Assembly (NCBI GenBank): GCA_963664245.1
Contig: OY760934.1
Location: 868,001-932,000 of the forward strand
Source of the DNA: GCA-2711565 sp963664245
GTDB taxonomy: Bacteria > Bacteroidota > Bacteroidia > Bacteroidales > GCA-2711565
Direction of reading: 5' to 3'
DNA length: 64,000 nucleotides
Positions 18,753 through 26,891 of the stretch are shown here, piece after piece. The position numbers and the translations under genes were made by a program. Positions within the stretch are counted from its first letter, which is position 1; each line of letters begins with the position of its first letter. Below the pieces are notes generated by a model. That model saw nothing but the letters and a program-made list of their open reading frames with translations, made no database searches and was not told where the DNA came from.

Positions 18753-19112
18753 TTAAAAAACAATCCATTCCATTTTAGATAATTTGAAAAAGTTTTCAGT
18801 AGTATAAACTGCGTTTTGTGTATCAAAATCCTTACATGTATAAATAATAATAGACAGAAATTTAAATTTTGTCCATATGTAACAAGATATACCCGAATCG
18901 AACAACGGGACAAATGCATCAAACCCGGCATTTTCTGAATCCAGGTCATTACCTGTACTAAATATAATTGGTTCACCATAAACGTGTACATTAAGTTTAT
19001 TGGTGATTTCGTTGAAATACTCCGTAATTTCTTTTTCGCTAACATTAATAGTAAAAAATCCTTCTATTAGCAGCCTTTTTCTCTGAATATCGGGGGCTAA
19101 ATTCTTAATCAT
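18753..19112 (-). CDS. S-adenosylmethionine decarboxylase-like (SpeD fold) protein with altered active site
   Basis: 119 residues. 'GFFTINVSEKEITEYF' followed by 'FDSGISCYIW' and 'IIIYTCKDFD' matches bacterial SpeD, where 'ESHISIHTWPE' carries the Ser that becomes the pyruvoyl group. Here Ser73 (equivalent to Ser63 of the Thermotoga enzyme) and Cys93 (Cys83) are kept with exact spacing, but the processing His68 is Tyr78 and the Glu before Ser is Asp. Self-processing is therefore doubtful. The next gene upstream is a PLP decarboxylase, which fits amine metabolism. It could be a SpeD-derived enzyme with new specificity or a binding protein. Confidence 0.62.
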   Translation of the reverse strand: MIKNLAPDIQRKRLLIEGFFTINVSEKEITEYFNEITNKLNVHVYGEPIIFSTGNDLDSENAGFDAFVPLFDSGISCYIWTKFKFLSIIIYTCKDFDTQNAVYTTENFFKLSKMEWIVF

Positions 19113-19154
19113 ATTTGTAAAATTTTAAATTGTATTGTATCGTAATAAATATTT

Positions 19155-20576
19155 CTATTTATTGAAGTTTAATGCTCGATCTCTTGCTTCGACAAATGAT
19201 TTAACTGATCTGGAAATATCTTTGGAAGTTGTAGCCCACGAACATACACTAATTCTTATTACTTTACGATTGAACCATTGCGATCCCCCGCACCAGCATT
19301 CTCTTAGTTCTTGTAATACATTAAGAGTTTTCTCCGTCAATTCATCTTTTCCGCATGATACCAGAATTTGATTAAAAACCACGTCGTTCAATATTTCAAA
19401 ATCATTTTGTTCTAATTCGTAAGCAAACTGTAAGGCTCTCTCGTGTAACCCTGTTACCAACTTACCCACTCCTTTTTTCCCAAGATATTTTAAAACAGCA
19501 TATATTTCTACCACTCTTGCACGTCTTGACATTTCGGGAGTATAAAGCATACCATCCCTTTCTTTACCATATAATATGTATGATCCTGTGGCGTGTAATG
19601 AAGAAACAAGAGCATCTTTATCATTACATAAAATTATTCCTGAATCATAAGGAGTATTTAAGGTTTTATGTCCGTCAACCGACCAGGAATTTGCTTTTTC
19701 GATTCCTTTTGTTAAATGTTTCAATTTTTCAGATCCCGCAGTCCAAAGGCCAAAAGCACCATCTATATGTATCCAAGCCCCAGCATCATTAGCCAGTTGA
19801 CAAATCTCTTCAAAATCATCAAATGAACCAGAATTAACGTTCCCTGCCTGTAAAATCAATATCGTCTTGTGGTCCATCTCAGGAATCTTTTCTTTTATCA
19901 TTCTTCCCTGATCATCGGTTTCAACATATTCTATGTTCGACCTGCCAAATCCAAGAACAGTTATCATTTTAACAACAGTACTATGTGTGTGCTTACTGGT
20001 AATTATCCTGATTCTTGGTGCATGCATAAATCCCTTTGCATTAAAATCCCAGTTTAAATTCTCATATATTCGAAATCGTGCAGCAGCCAAACCGCAGAAT
20101 ATCGCCATAGATGTTCCGCTAACAAATCCTGCTACAGTGCTTTTCGGGAGATTAAATATCTGTGTCAACCACTTTTCAGTCACTGATTCAAGTTTTGAAG
20201 CTATTGGTGATGTTATATATAGTACCGTATTTTGATCCCAAAAATCAGTTAACAATCTCGTAGCTAATGCAACAGGAATAATTCCTCCATTAACCATCCC
20301 GAAATATCTTCCTCCTATTTGAGAGACAGTGGCAGGTGAACCGAAATTATGCAGAAGATCCAGTATATCGGAAGCCGAAGAGGAGTACTCAGGAAAGTCC
20401 TCGTCAAAGACAGACAGATTTTCCAGTGCATTACTTATCGGGAAAACATTTCTGTCGAGAGCATTATCCGCATATTCACAACCATATTCCAAGGCCTTGT
20501 GAAAGATATCTTTGTCTTTCATCTCTTTGAACATTCTACTATGTAATTGATTCGAAGATTCATTTGTTGATTTCAT
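19155..20576 (-). CDS. PLP-dependent group II amino acid decarboxylase
   Basis: The frame extends to a GTG at 20603; the ATG at 20576 (MKSTNESSNQ) is my preferred start, about 473 residues. It has the fold-type I features of glutamate/aromatic amino acid decarboxylases: 'FVSGTSMAIFCGLAAAR', 'AGNVNSGSFDDFEEI', 'WIHIDGAFGLW' (the Asp that binds the pyridine nitrogen) and the Schiff-base Lys, about residue 304, in 'SVDGHKTLNTPYDSG'. Such enzymes turn amino acids into amines. It has no signal peptide. It is 42 bp upstream of the SpeD-like gene, suggesting a small amine-metabolism operon within the hydrolase array. Substrate cannot be assigned. Confidence 0.85.
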   Translation of the reverse strand: MKSTNESSNQLHSRMFKEMKDKDIFHKALEYGCEYADNALDRNVFPISNALENLSVFDEDFPEYSSSASDILDLLHNFGSPATVSQIGGRYFGMVNGGIIPVALATRLLTDFWDQNTVLYITSPIASKLESVTEKWLTQIFNLPKSTVAGFVSGTSMAIFCGLAAARFRIYENLNWDFNAKGFMHAPRIRIITSKHTHSTVVKMITVLGFGRSNIEYVETDDQGRMIKEKIPEMDHKTILILQAGNVNSGSFDDFEEICQLANDAGAWIHIDGAFGLWTAGSEKLKHLTKGIEKANSWSVDGHKTLNTPYDSGIILCNDKDALVSSLHATGSYILYGKERDGMLYTPEMSRRARVVEIYAVLKYLGKKGVGKLVTGLHERALQFAYELEQNDFEILNDVVFNQILVSCGKDELTEKTLNVLQELRECWCGGSQWFNRKVIRISVCSWATTSKDISRSVKSFVEARDRALNFNK

Positions 20577-20739
20577 GGCAAATAACATTGTTAAGAATCG
20601 CACCTTCAGCTTTAACCTGAGTATTGGAATTACTTAAGTCAAAAAATACCGAGATAACGAATACTGCCTTTATAAACTCTATTCTTATAGGATTTCCTAT
20701 AGTATTGACAACTTAATTGGAGGATTAATCTAGTCTTAA

Positions 20740-21108
20740 TCAGACAAAACTCATCCAAAGCAGCCACCCTCCCAGAAGCATCAGGAAGATCGTGCTAAGC
20801 ACATGTTTCTTTTTGAATCTCTGCGACTGTTTATGTATTAGTTCGGGGAAACCGATTTTGAGTATACCTTTTATCATGGTTGACCAACCCAGAATAGTTA
20901 TAGCCAGCCTCCAGTCGGCCACCCACTGATTGTGCAGTACAACGACGGCCAATCCCATAAGGAAAGAGATATAGCCTGTTGAAATAACAAATCCTTTATC
21001 ATCGGTCATCTCTATTGTTTTACCTAATTGTCTTGTAACTATAAATAATAATCCGAAGACCAGATAAAAAGCACCTAGAAATCTTGCGAAAAAGATTGAA
21101 ATGTCCAT
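20740..21108 (-). CDS. Small four-helix membrane protein, function unknown
   Basis: 122 residues with four predicted membrane helices ('FLGAFYLVFGLLFIV', 'ISFLMGLAVVVLHNQWV', 'LAITILGWSTMIKGIL', 'VLSTIFLMLLGGWLLW'). It resembles the small DUF4345-like integral membrane proteins. No catalytic motif. A truncated copy of its first 40 codons lies at 23810-23983, so this gene has been duplicated locally. It is separated by 136 bp from the PLP decarboxylase, and by 76 bp from the MBL gene that follows in coordinate order. Confidence 0.7.
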   Translation of the reverse strand: MDISIFFARFLGAFYLVFGLLFIVTRQLGKTIEMTDDKGFVISTGYISFLMGLAVVVLHNQWVADWRLAITILGWSTMIKGILKIGFPELIHKQSQRFKKKHVLSTIFLMLLGGWLLWMSFV

Positions 21109-21184
21109 GGTTAATTATTTATTAGGTCTTAATATTTCTCCAACATAATTTAATTGGATAATATTTTTCTGCTCACCCTAGAGC

Positions 21185-21922
21185 CTATTGGTAATCCAAA
21201 ACAATGTATTTTCTTTTCGAAGGTAAATCTGAGAAATTAAAAGAAAGACTATTCCTTGAGATTCTTTCTACATTTTCTTTTCCTTCTAAGAAATCATCTA
21301 CAGTATTTGGCAGGCTATCAAATGCTTTGGTTTTAAAATGCATTGGAAAAACAATATTTTTTACATTTAATTGTTCTATCACCTTATCTGCATCGGCAAT
21401 TGAAATTGTAAACTGGCCACCGACCGGTATCATTAGAATATCAACCTTACCGATTGCTTTAACCTGATTATCTGACAGAATCGTCCCCAGATCGCCCAAA
21501 TGAACCATCCTGATACCATCAAATTCAAAAACAAAAATTGCATTTCTTCCGTGTTTCCCCGGATCGTGATAAGAAGGAACAGTGTAAATCCTTACATCAT
21601 TTATTATTTTATCAATGGAAATCACTTCTTGAATGTTTGATGTAGTACCCATCAGCACTTCGGGATTACCCGAAACGGCATCCACACTGTTGTGATCAAT
21701 GTGATTATGAGATACGGTTACAATATCCGGAGTAATTCCTTTTGGGAAATGATAACCTTTAAAATTAACAGGATCGGTTATAATTTGAGTTCCCTTTGAT
21801 GTAATTATTTGGAAACAGGAATGCCCTAAATATGTAATTGAAAATTCTCCTGGAACTTGAGCTTTAGACCCTGAAAAATTGGTTAAGATTAAAAATAAAA
21901 TAATTAATGCTTTATGAATCAT
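21185..21922 (-). CDS. Secreted metallo-beta-lactamase-fold hydrolase (UPF0173-like)
   Basis: 245 residues: a signal peptide (about 1-21) then a compact MBL fold of the UPF0173/UlaG-like type. 'YLGHSCFQI' at the start, 'S71-H-N-H-I-D-H77' as the zinc motif, 'HLGDLGTI' and 'FPMHFKTKAF' supply the other ligands. Cytoplasmic relatives are common; the signal peptide makes this one periplasmic or secreted. It lies 31 bp downstream of the TPR-tailed serine hydrolase and could share its transcript. Substrate unknown. Confidence 0.87.
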   Translation of the reverse strand: MIHKALIILFLILTNFSGSKAQVPGEFSITYLGHSCFQIITSKGTQIITDPVNFKGYHFPKGITPDIVTVSHNHIDHNSVDAVSGNPEVLMGTTSNIQEVISIDKIINDVRIYTVPSYHDPGKHGRNAIFVFEFDGIRMVHLGDLGTILSDNQVKAIGKVDILMIPVGGQFTISIADADKVIEQLNVKNIVFPMHFKTKAFDSLPNTVDDFLEGKENVERISRNSLSFNFSDLPSKRKYIVLDYQ

Positions 21923-21953
21923 GCTTTTTTATCTTTAGCTTATTAAAAATGTT

Positions 21954-23756
21954 TTATTTCTTTTCTTTGAGTTGATTAAGAGATTCTTTTGCCTGATTAA
22001 AATCAGGAGATATATCTAAACATTTTTTGTAACATTCAACGGCTTTAATATTAGAACCGAGTTGCTCATAACCTTTCCCTGAAAGCCACCAAACAGCAGA
22101 CCGGGTTCTGTCGGATGCCTGAGGGTTTAGTTCCAGATATTGTTGTAATAATCCAATTGCCTTTTCAACCTCTATATTCCCATAAATTCGTGAACGGGCT
22201 GCTAAAAAGAGTGATGGAAGATGTGGTTTGGAACCTGTTATGTTTTTGTCCAGCCACTCAAGAGAAGCTTTATAATCCTTTTTAACCTCTGAGAGATATC
22301 TGCCTTTCTCAAAATTGAAATCATACTTTGTGACTAACGAATTGGCAGTTTCTCTTTTGTTATCTGCATCAGGTGAATTGATATGCTCAAGAAAATCTGC
22401 AAAATCATTATAGGCGTTATCCGATTTCGGATGAAGAATTGTATTCAATTCAAGAAGTGTCATGGCCTTTTCATTCATTCCTGCGTCAGCATAAATAAAA
22501 GCCGTCCAGCTTAAACCGGATAAAGAACCGGTTTCATACTGATCGGAATCTTCATCAAGAATTTTATAATATTCTGAAACTGCTTCGTCGATTCCTTCTT
22601 CAATTGCAGTTCGAGCTATATATCTGCTCAATGCCGGTTTTGGAACAGAAACATTTTGATTCCTTATTATTTTAAAAATGGCAACTGCTATTCGAGTGTG
22701 AATTAATTGATCACTATTATCAAGAATAACGATTGAAATTCCGTCATCTTCAAAACAAATAACATCACTTATAAATCCTTGGATTGCACCGTTGAACGAT
22801 GTATATTTAACCGGTTCAGGTATACCGGGCAATCTCATCACATAGTAGTCAATACTATATCCGTGCCGAACATAGTCACCTTGTTTCAAATACGGAGTTA
22901 GTATTTTTTCTCTAATGGTTGCCGGCAGAAATTCTCCTGAATGAAGTGCCCGGTTCCAGGTAAGCAAATCTGAAGTTGTTGAAAAGATGCCATCCGCACC
23001 GTAATAGTTCGGTTCATAATCGCTTTGTGCTTTTATCATTCCTGTAGGTGTATTTACATAACCATTAGAAAGATGATCAACTACTTTAAAATTGTCAAGT
23101 AATCCTGTGTTCCTTAAACCAAGCGGACCCAGAATCCGTTCTTGCAGATTTTCCTGGTATGTTTTCCCTGTGACTTTCTCAATTATTAAATAAAGAAGAT
23201 AAAACCCGGTATTACTGTACCTGTATTCACTGCCGGGTTCAAATAACAGATCTCCGCTCATATACTTTGAGAGTAATTCTTTAGTTGTAAAATGTATCCA
23301 GGAGGGAAACGGGAATAGTAAATTATCGTCTTTACTTCTTTTATAATCTCTCAGATAACAAGGTATCCCAGATGTGTGTTGGAGTAATTGGTCAATAGTT
23401 ACTTTCTTACCAATGTCTTCCCTGTATTCGGGCAAATATTTGTAAATAAAATCATCGAGTTTTAGTTTGCCTTCCATCTCTAATTGAAAAATCATAACCG
23501 TTGTAAACTGTTTTGATATTGAACCGATATTAAATTTTGTTTCCGGAGAGTTAGGTACTTTCCATTCAAAATTTGCATAGCCATACCCTTTGTTAAATAT
23601 GATAGAACCATTAACATCAACAAGTACATTGCCGTTGAATTTCCCTGTTTGATTCATACTTATTAAATAGTCATCAATTAATTGTGATGTGTTCTGTGAG
23701 AATAGGTTTACTGCCAACAATGCAAGTAAACATGTAATAAGTGATGTTTTTTTCAT
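21954..23756 (-). CDS. Secreted PF00144 serine hydrolase with TPR-like tail
   Basis: 600 residues. Signal peptide about 1-21 (LFSQ). The catalytic motif is S79-I-S-K82, the Tyr motif is in 'EYRYSNTGFYLLYL' and the final motif lies in 'FNGAIQGF' of the 'KYTSFNGAIQGFISD' region, where the usual HxG is replaced by FNG. Residues about 390-600 are helical repeats ending in a TPR ('AVECYKKCLDISPDFNQA'). The tail is longer than and different from that of 301-1806. Probably a periplasmic peptidase or esterase. Confidence 0.88.
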   Translation of the reverse strand: MKKTSLITCLLALLAVNLFSQNTSQLIDDYLISMNQTGKFNGNVLVDVNGSIIFNKGYGYANFEWKVPNSPETKFNIGSISKQFTTVMIFQLEMEGKLKLDDFIYKYLPEYREDIGKKVTIDQLLQHTSGIPCYLRDYKRSKDDNLLFPFPSWIHFTTKELLSKYMSGDLLFEPGSEYRYSNTGFYLLYLIIEKVTGKTYQENLQERILGPLGLRNTGLLDNFKVVDHLSNGYVNTPTGMIKAQSDYEPNYYGADGIFSTTSDLLTWNRALHSGEFLPATIREKILTPYLKQGDYVRHGYSIDYYVMRLPGIPEPVKYTSFNGAIQGFISDVICFEDDGISIVILDNSDQLIHTRIAVAIFKIIRNQNVSVPKPALSRYIARTAIEEGIDEAVSEYYKILDEDSDQYETGSLSGLSWTAFIYADAGMNEKAMTLLELNTILHPKSDNAYNDFADFLEHINSPDADNKRETANSLVTKYDFNFEKGRYLSEVKKDYKASLEWLDKNITGSKPHLPSLFLAARSRIYGNIEVEKAIGLLQQYLELNPQASDRTRSAVWWLSGKGYEQLGSNIKAVECYKKCLDISPDFNQAKESLNQLKEKK

Positions 23757-23809
23757 TTTTTTTAAATTATTAGATATTAAATTGGATTTGTTCTTTCAGT
23801 CTTACTTCT

Positions 23810-23983
23810 TTAAAGATTTGAGCAGAAACTCATAAAGGAATTCCAGAAACATTTGCTATTAACAAATACCTTATCATCGGTCATATCTATTGTCTTACCC
23901 AACTGCTTTGTTACAATAAACAATATTCCGAAAACCAGATAGAAAGCACCCAGAAATCGTGCGAAAAAGATTGAAATGTCCAT
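23810..23983 (-). pseudogene. Truncated copy of the membrane protein gene 20740-21108
   Basis: This 57-codon frame starts 'MDISIFFARFLGAFYLVFG', the same as the intact gene at 20740-21108, and stays parallel for about 40 codons ('GKTIDMTDDK' against 'GKTIEMTDDK') before degrading and stopping. DNA identity is visible over 23870-23983. The last three helices are missing. The rest of the 361-bp gap (23757-24117) shows nothing else I can support. Confidence 0.85.
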
Positions 23984-24117
23984 AGCTAATTGTTTTTGAA
24001 TTTCAATTAAAAAGAGTATAAAGGAAATTTAAGTGATTTATCAATTAGAAAATGAAACCTAACTTGAATTCAAATTCTTACATCTTTCGATTTACTTAAT
24101 TCTCATCTTTTATTGGA

Positions 24118-24615
24118 TTATTTGTATTCATTCTCCAACATAGAGTAAATTCGTTGAGACCTGTACACATCTTGCGTTCTTATATTCTCTCTTAATGTTC
24201 CTTCTTTTACAAATCCTTCCGATTCATACAAGCTTATGGCTCTGTCGTTGTCGTCGTAAACATCAAACCATAACCTGTGAAATCCTAGCTTTTCGAAACA
24301 CAAATACTTTAATAACCTGATTGCATCTTTTCCATAACCCAGACCTTTGTCATTTATTGTAATCCTTCTAAATTCAAGGACCTTGTTTTGATCACCTATT
24401 CCGAATAGGATCATATGCCCTATTAATTTATCATCTTCCAAGCACTTTATCGATAAATGCAAACAATCATCGTTATTAAGCAGTGCCATATGCTTCTCTT
24501 TTGAATATTGATGTACAAATTGCTTGTTTGATTTCTCAAATTCAACAATTCTATCGATATCTTTTGTTTTTGTATTAGTAAGCCTGATCTTATTTTCGAT
24601 TAAATCAATGTTCAT
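24118..24615 (-). CDS. GNAT family N-acetyltransferase (RimJ/RimL-like)
   Basis: 165 residues, no signal peptide. The acetyl-CoA loop is visible in 'INDKGLGYGKDAIRLL', followed by 'EKLGFHRLWFDVYDDNDRAI' and 'YESEGFVKEG', the usual last GNAT motifs. It would acetylate a protein N-terminus, polyamine or small amine in the cytoplasm. It overlaps the small membrane protein gene by 4 bp (ATGA-type) and is the last gene of a tight three-gene set that starts at 25853. Confidence 0.88.
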   Translation of the reverse strand: MNIDLIENKIRLTNTKTKDIDRIVEFEKSNKQFVHQYSKEKHMALLNNDDCLHLSIKCLEDDKLIGHMILFGIGDQNKVLEFRRITINDKGLGYGKDAIRLLKYLCFEKLGFHRLWFDVYDDNDRAISLYESEGFVKEGTLRENIRTQDVYRSQRIYSMLENEYK

Positions 24616-25001
24616 GCTTTTTTAATAATGCATTTAATACCTAATACAATTGACCAAATTCCCGCTGTATAACACAGGATTAATCCTGCAGTTCCTATTA
24701 GTAGTGCTCCGAAAATAGCTCCTATATGCCCCAAAACAATCATTAATAATCCGGCGAGTATAATCTTATAGCAAGTTGTGAATTGGCGAAAGCTGAACCA
24801 AAAAAGGAAAGTTCCGATAATTATGGCTACAATACCGTTTACAATTCCGATATGACCAAGCAATCCATTCGGATCTACTCCATTATACATTGCTTTAACC
24901 GGAATGGAAACAATGATACTCACAATGCCGCTTAATGAAATTAGCACGGAACCTATCCTTAAAATAAACCTAAGAATGTTTTTTCTCTTTTTCATATTCA
25001 T
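24612..25001 (-). CDS. Small four-helix membrane protein, function unknown
   Basis: 129 residues with four hydrophobic helices: 'FILRIGSVLISLSGIVSIIV', 'IGIVNGIVAIIIGTFLFW', 'IILAGLLMIVLGHIGAIFG' and 'LIGTAGLILCYTAGIW'. Gly-rich helices and a basic start (MKKRKN) suggest an inner membrane location. I do not recognise a family. It overlaps the GNAT by 4 bp and its start touches the stop of the lumazine-binding-like gene, so the three are one operon. Confidence 0.7.
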   Translation of the reverse strand: MNMKKRKNILRFILRIGSVLISLSGIVSIIVSIPVKAMYNGVDPNGLLGHIGIVNGIVAIIIGTFLFWFSFRQFTTCYKIILAGLLMIVLGHIGAIFGALLIGTAGLILCYTAGIWSIVLGIKCIIKKA

Positions 25002-25853
25002 TCATACTCCCTCTATGTTCAAGCCGACCTTGCTTATTATCTTCCAGCCATCACTAAAATTAAATAGCAAAATATAAGCTGTTTCATTTAGCCTTGTACC
25101 ATAATAAACTTTTACTTCTGCAATTCCCATATGTCCAAGCACATCTATATGCGGAACTTTTCCTGTAATAAGCTCCTTGTGTCCTTCGGGCTCTTTTGAT
25201 GCCATAGTTACTATAAATTCTTCCCAATCGGCGTATGTATCTTTCTCCAACTCCGTACCTACACTTGTTAATCCAGTAAACTTTGGATGAAAGCCCCTTT
25301 TCCATTTATCAATATCCCAGTAATTACCTGCAGCATCAACCAATGATTCCTCTATTACGGTTTTGATTTTCTCCGATTCCAATTCCGGATCAAAATAGTT
25401 TAACTGTGAATTATAAAGTGTTATGCTTCGGACAAACTTCCAGACACCATCAGATTTCAGTAAAACAATATAATCCGTACCCAGCAACTCATTTCCCCGA
25501 TATATTTCGAATTCAACAAGTCCAATATCCCTCACAGCTTTACAACTTAATATCTTAACAGATCTCCTGGCCTGATTATTACCAGATTTATTGTTTTTCA
25601 TTTTAATGATATAATCGGTAAAAGTGGACCTTGTGGCTATTCTTATTGAGTCGTTTTCCATACTTAATCCCATAAAATCCGGATGAAAGTATGTTTCAAC
25701 TCCCTCAACCTCAAAATTGTTCATACAATTTTCAATAAAACCGAATACTACCTGTTCAATTGCCTCTTTATCGGTCTTGGCATCAGCAGGAACACCAAAA
25801 CCATACGCCGTATAAGCAATACTCCAAATAATAATAATTACAAATGTTTTCAT
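25002..25853 (-). CDS. Secreted protein with two lumazine-binding-like (NTF2) domains
   Basis: 283 residues: a short signal peptide (about 1-18) then two tandem copies of the same domain. The first is marked by 'AIEQVVFGFIENCMN' and 'YFHPDFMGLSM', the second by 'IKTVIEESLVDAAGNYW' and 'GFHPKFTGLTSVG'; each ends in 'DGVWKFVRS' or 'DGWKIISKV'. It belongs with the PF12893 group, as do 13225 and 51921. Ligand unknown. First gene of the operon 25853-24118, 5 bp after the gene at 25859. Confidence 0.75.
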   Translation of the reverse strand: MKTFVIIIIWSIAYTAYGFGVPADAKTDKEAIEQVVFGFIENCMNNFEVEGVETYFHPDFMGLSMENDSIRIATRSTFTDYIIKMKNNKSGNNQARRSVKILSCKAVRDIGLVEFEIYRGNELLGTDYIVLLKSDGVWKFVRSITLYNSQLNYFDPELESEKIKTVIEESLVDAAGNYWDIDKWKRGFHPKFTGLTSVGTELEKDTYADWEEFIVTMASKEPEGHKELITGKVPHIDVLGHMGIAEVKVYYGTRLNETAYILLFNFSDGWKIISKVGLNIEGV

Positions 25854-25858
25854 GATTC

Positions 25859-26707
25859 CTACTTTTTAAATATTATATGTTCTTCATATGCTTGATCCCT
25901 TACATAATGTTCAGTCACATTATGGTCAGGTGTTTCTTTCATAACTTCTCTGTATGAATCGACACTAAACCTGTACAATATCATCTTTTCTTTATAGGCA
26001 TAATAATAGATATCGCTATAAAAGCCGCCTTTGATTTCAACCGAAATGTCTCTTCCGTTTTCATCTTTCCTGGTGTATTCAGTATTTTCAGGGATAAATC
26101 GGGCAAATATTCGCAGGCAATCATGTCCTTTATACTCCATTTCATCAATTACCTTATAGCTCATAATATAACCAAAATCCTTTCTTGTCCAGGTAAAACC
26201 AATACCTGCAGGTTCTTGAGGGAAAATAGGAAACATATGTGTAAGTTCCATTTTACACAAATCTCCGTCCATAATGCCGGAAGGGAAAGGCATATCCTGA
26301 ATATCATCAAAACCTTTAAAATCGGTTAGTTCACCATTGGATTTCATAGTAAAGTATACAATTTTTCCTTTTAAGGGTATAAAAGGAGTAACAATCTGAT
26401 TTCCATCTTTATCGGTATCAATAAATTCCAATTTCCGGTATTTAACTTCGAATGCCATTCCGGTCACATTGCTTGAAAGAACTTTGTATTCCTGAATCAG
26501 ATCCCGTTTCCTTGACGAAAAAAATTCAGTTGTATCGCCAATAACATTATTGACACTGCCATAACCGAGACTATAAAATGTAAACTCAGTACCCTTTTTC
26601 ATTTGATAATTCAAATTGTACTTTTTTGAGATATTGGAAGATTCCTGTGATTGCGCATGAATTGCAAAACCAATTAAAAATAATAATGTAAATAGTAAAT
26701 TTTTCAT
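25859..26707 (-). CDS. Secreted beta-rich protein of unknown function
   Basis: 282 residues. Signal peptide 1-20 (AIHAQSQ). The rest is predicted beta strands with alternating hydrophobics ('GMAFEVKYRKLEFI', 'KIVYFTMKSNGELTDF', 'YIMSYKVIDEMEY'), similar in style to DUF6263-like outer membrane or periplasmic proteins. No catalytic motif is seen. It is 5 bp upstream of the double NTF2 gene and probably heads that operon. A small dyad lies 35 bp before its start. Confidence 0.6.
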   Translation of the reverse strand: MKNLLFTLLFLIGFAIHAQSQESSNISKKYNLNYQMKKGTEFTFYSLGYGSVNNVIGDTTEFFSSRKRDLIQEYKVLSSNVTGMAFEVKYRKLEFIDTDKDGNQIVTPFIPLKGKIVYFTMKSNGELTDFKGFDDIQDMPFPSGIMDGDLCKMELTHMFPIFPQEPAGIGFTWTRKDFGYIMSYKVIDEMEYKGHDCLRIFARFIPENTEYTRKDENGRDISVEIKGGFYSDIYYYAYKEKMILYRFSVDSYREVMKETPDHNVTEHYVRDQAYEEHIIFKK

Positions 26708-26741
26708 TTTAATACCTCCTAATATTAATTTTATGGATTAA

Positions 26742-26760
26742 GTTCTGAACTATGCAGAAC
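26742..26760. promoter_or_regulatory. Inverted repeat upstream of 25859-26707
   Basis: GTTCTG and CAGAAC form a perfect 6-bp dyad with a 7-base centre, 35 bp upstream of the start codon at 26707. It could be an operator half-site pair or part of the 5' leader. No T run follows, so a terminator is less likely. The rest of the 184-bp gap to 26891 shows nothing clear. Confidence 0.25.
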
Positions 26761-26891
26761 GATAATTAAAGAATTTTAAGAAAAAAATTAGTATCGGTCA
26801 GGATTTCAATAAGCACAGATTTTCTTTGTTAAAATATACGAAAACTATCAAATTCATTTATTAATAAGAACTATAATTATGCAAAGCTGCT

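Noticed and set aside
18725..19045. Upstream extension of the serine hydrolase at 17291
   Set aside because: It overlaps the SpeD-like gene, and the extension resembles no domain; the internal ATG gives a lipoprotein signal.
17924..20546. Plus-strand frames of 60-100 codons, for example 19933-20235 and 17924-18148
   Set aside because: They lie opposite well-supported minus-strand genes, have no recognisable domains and no sensible starts.
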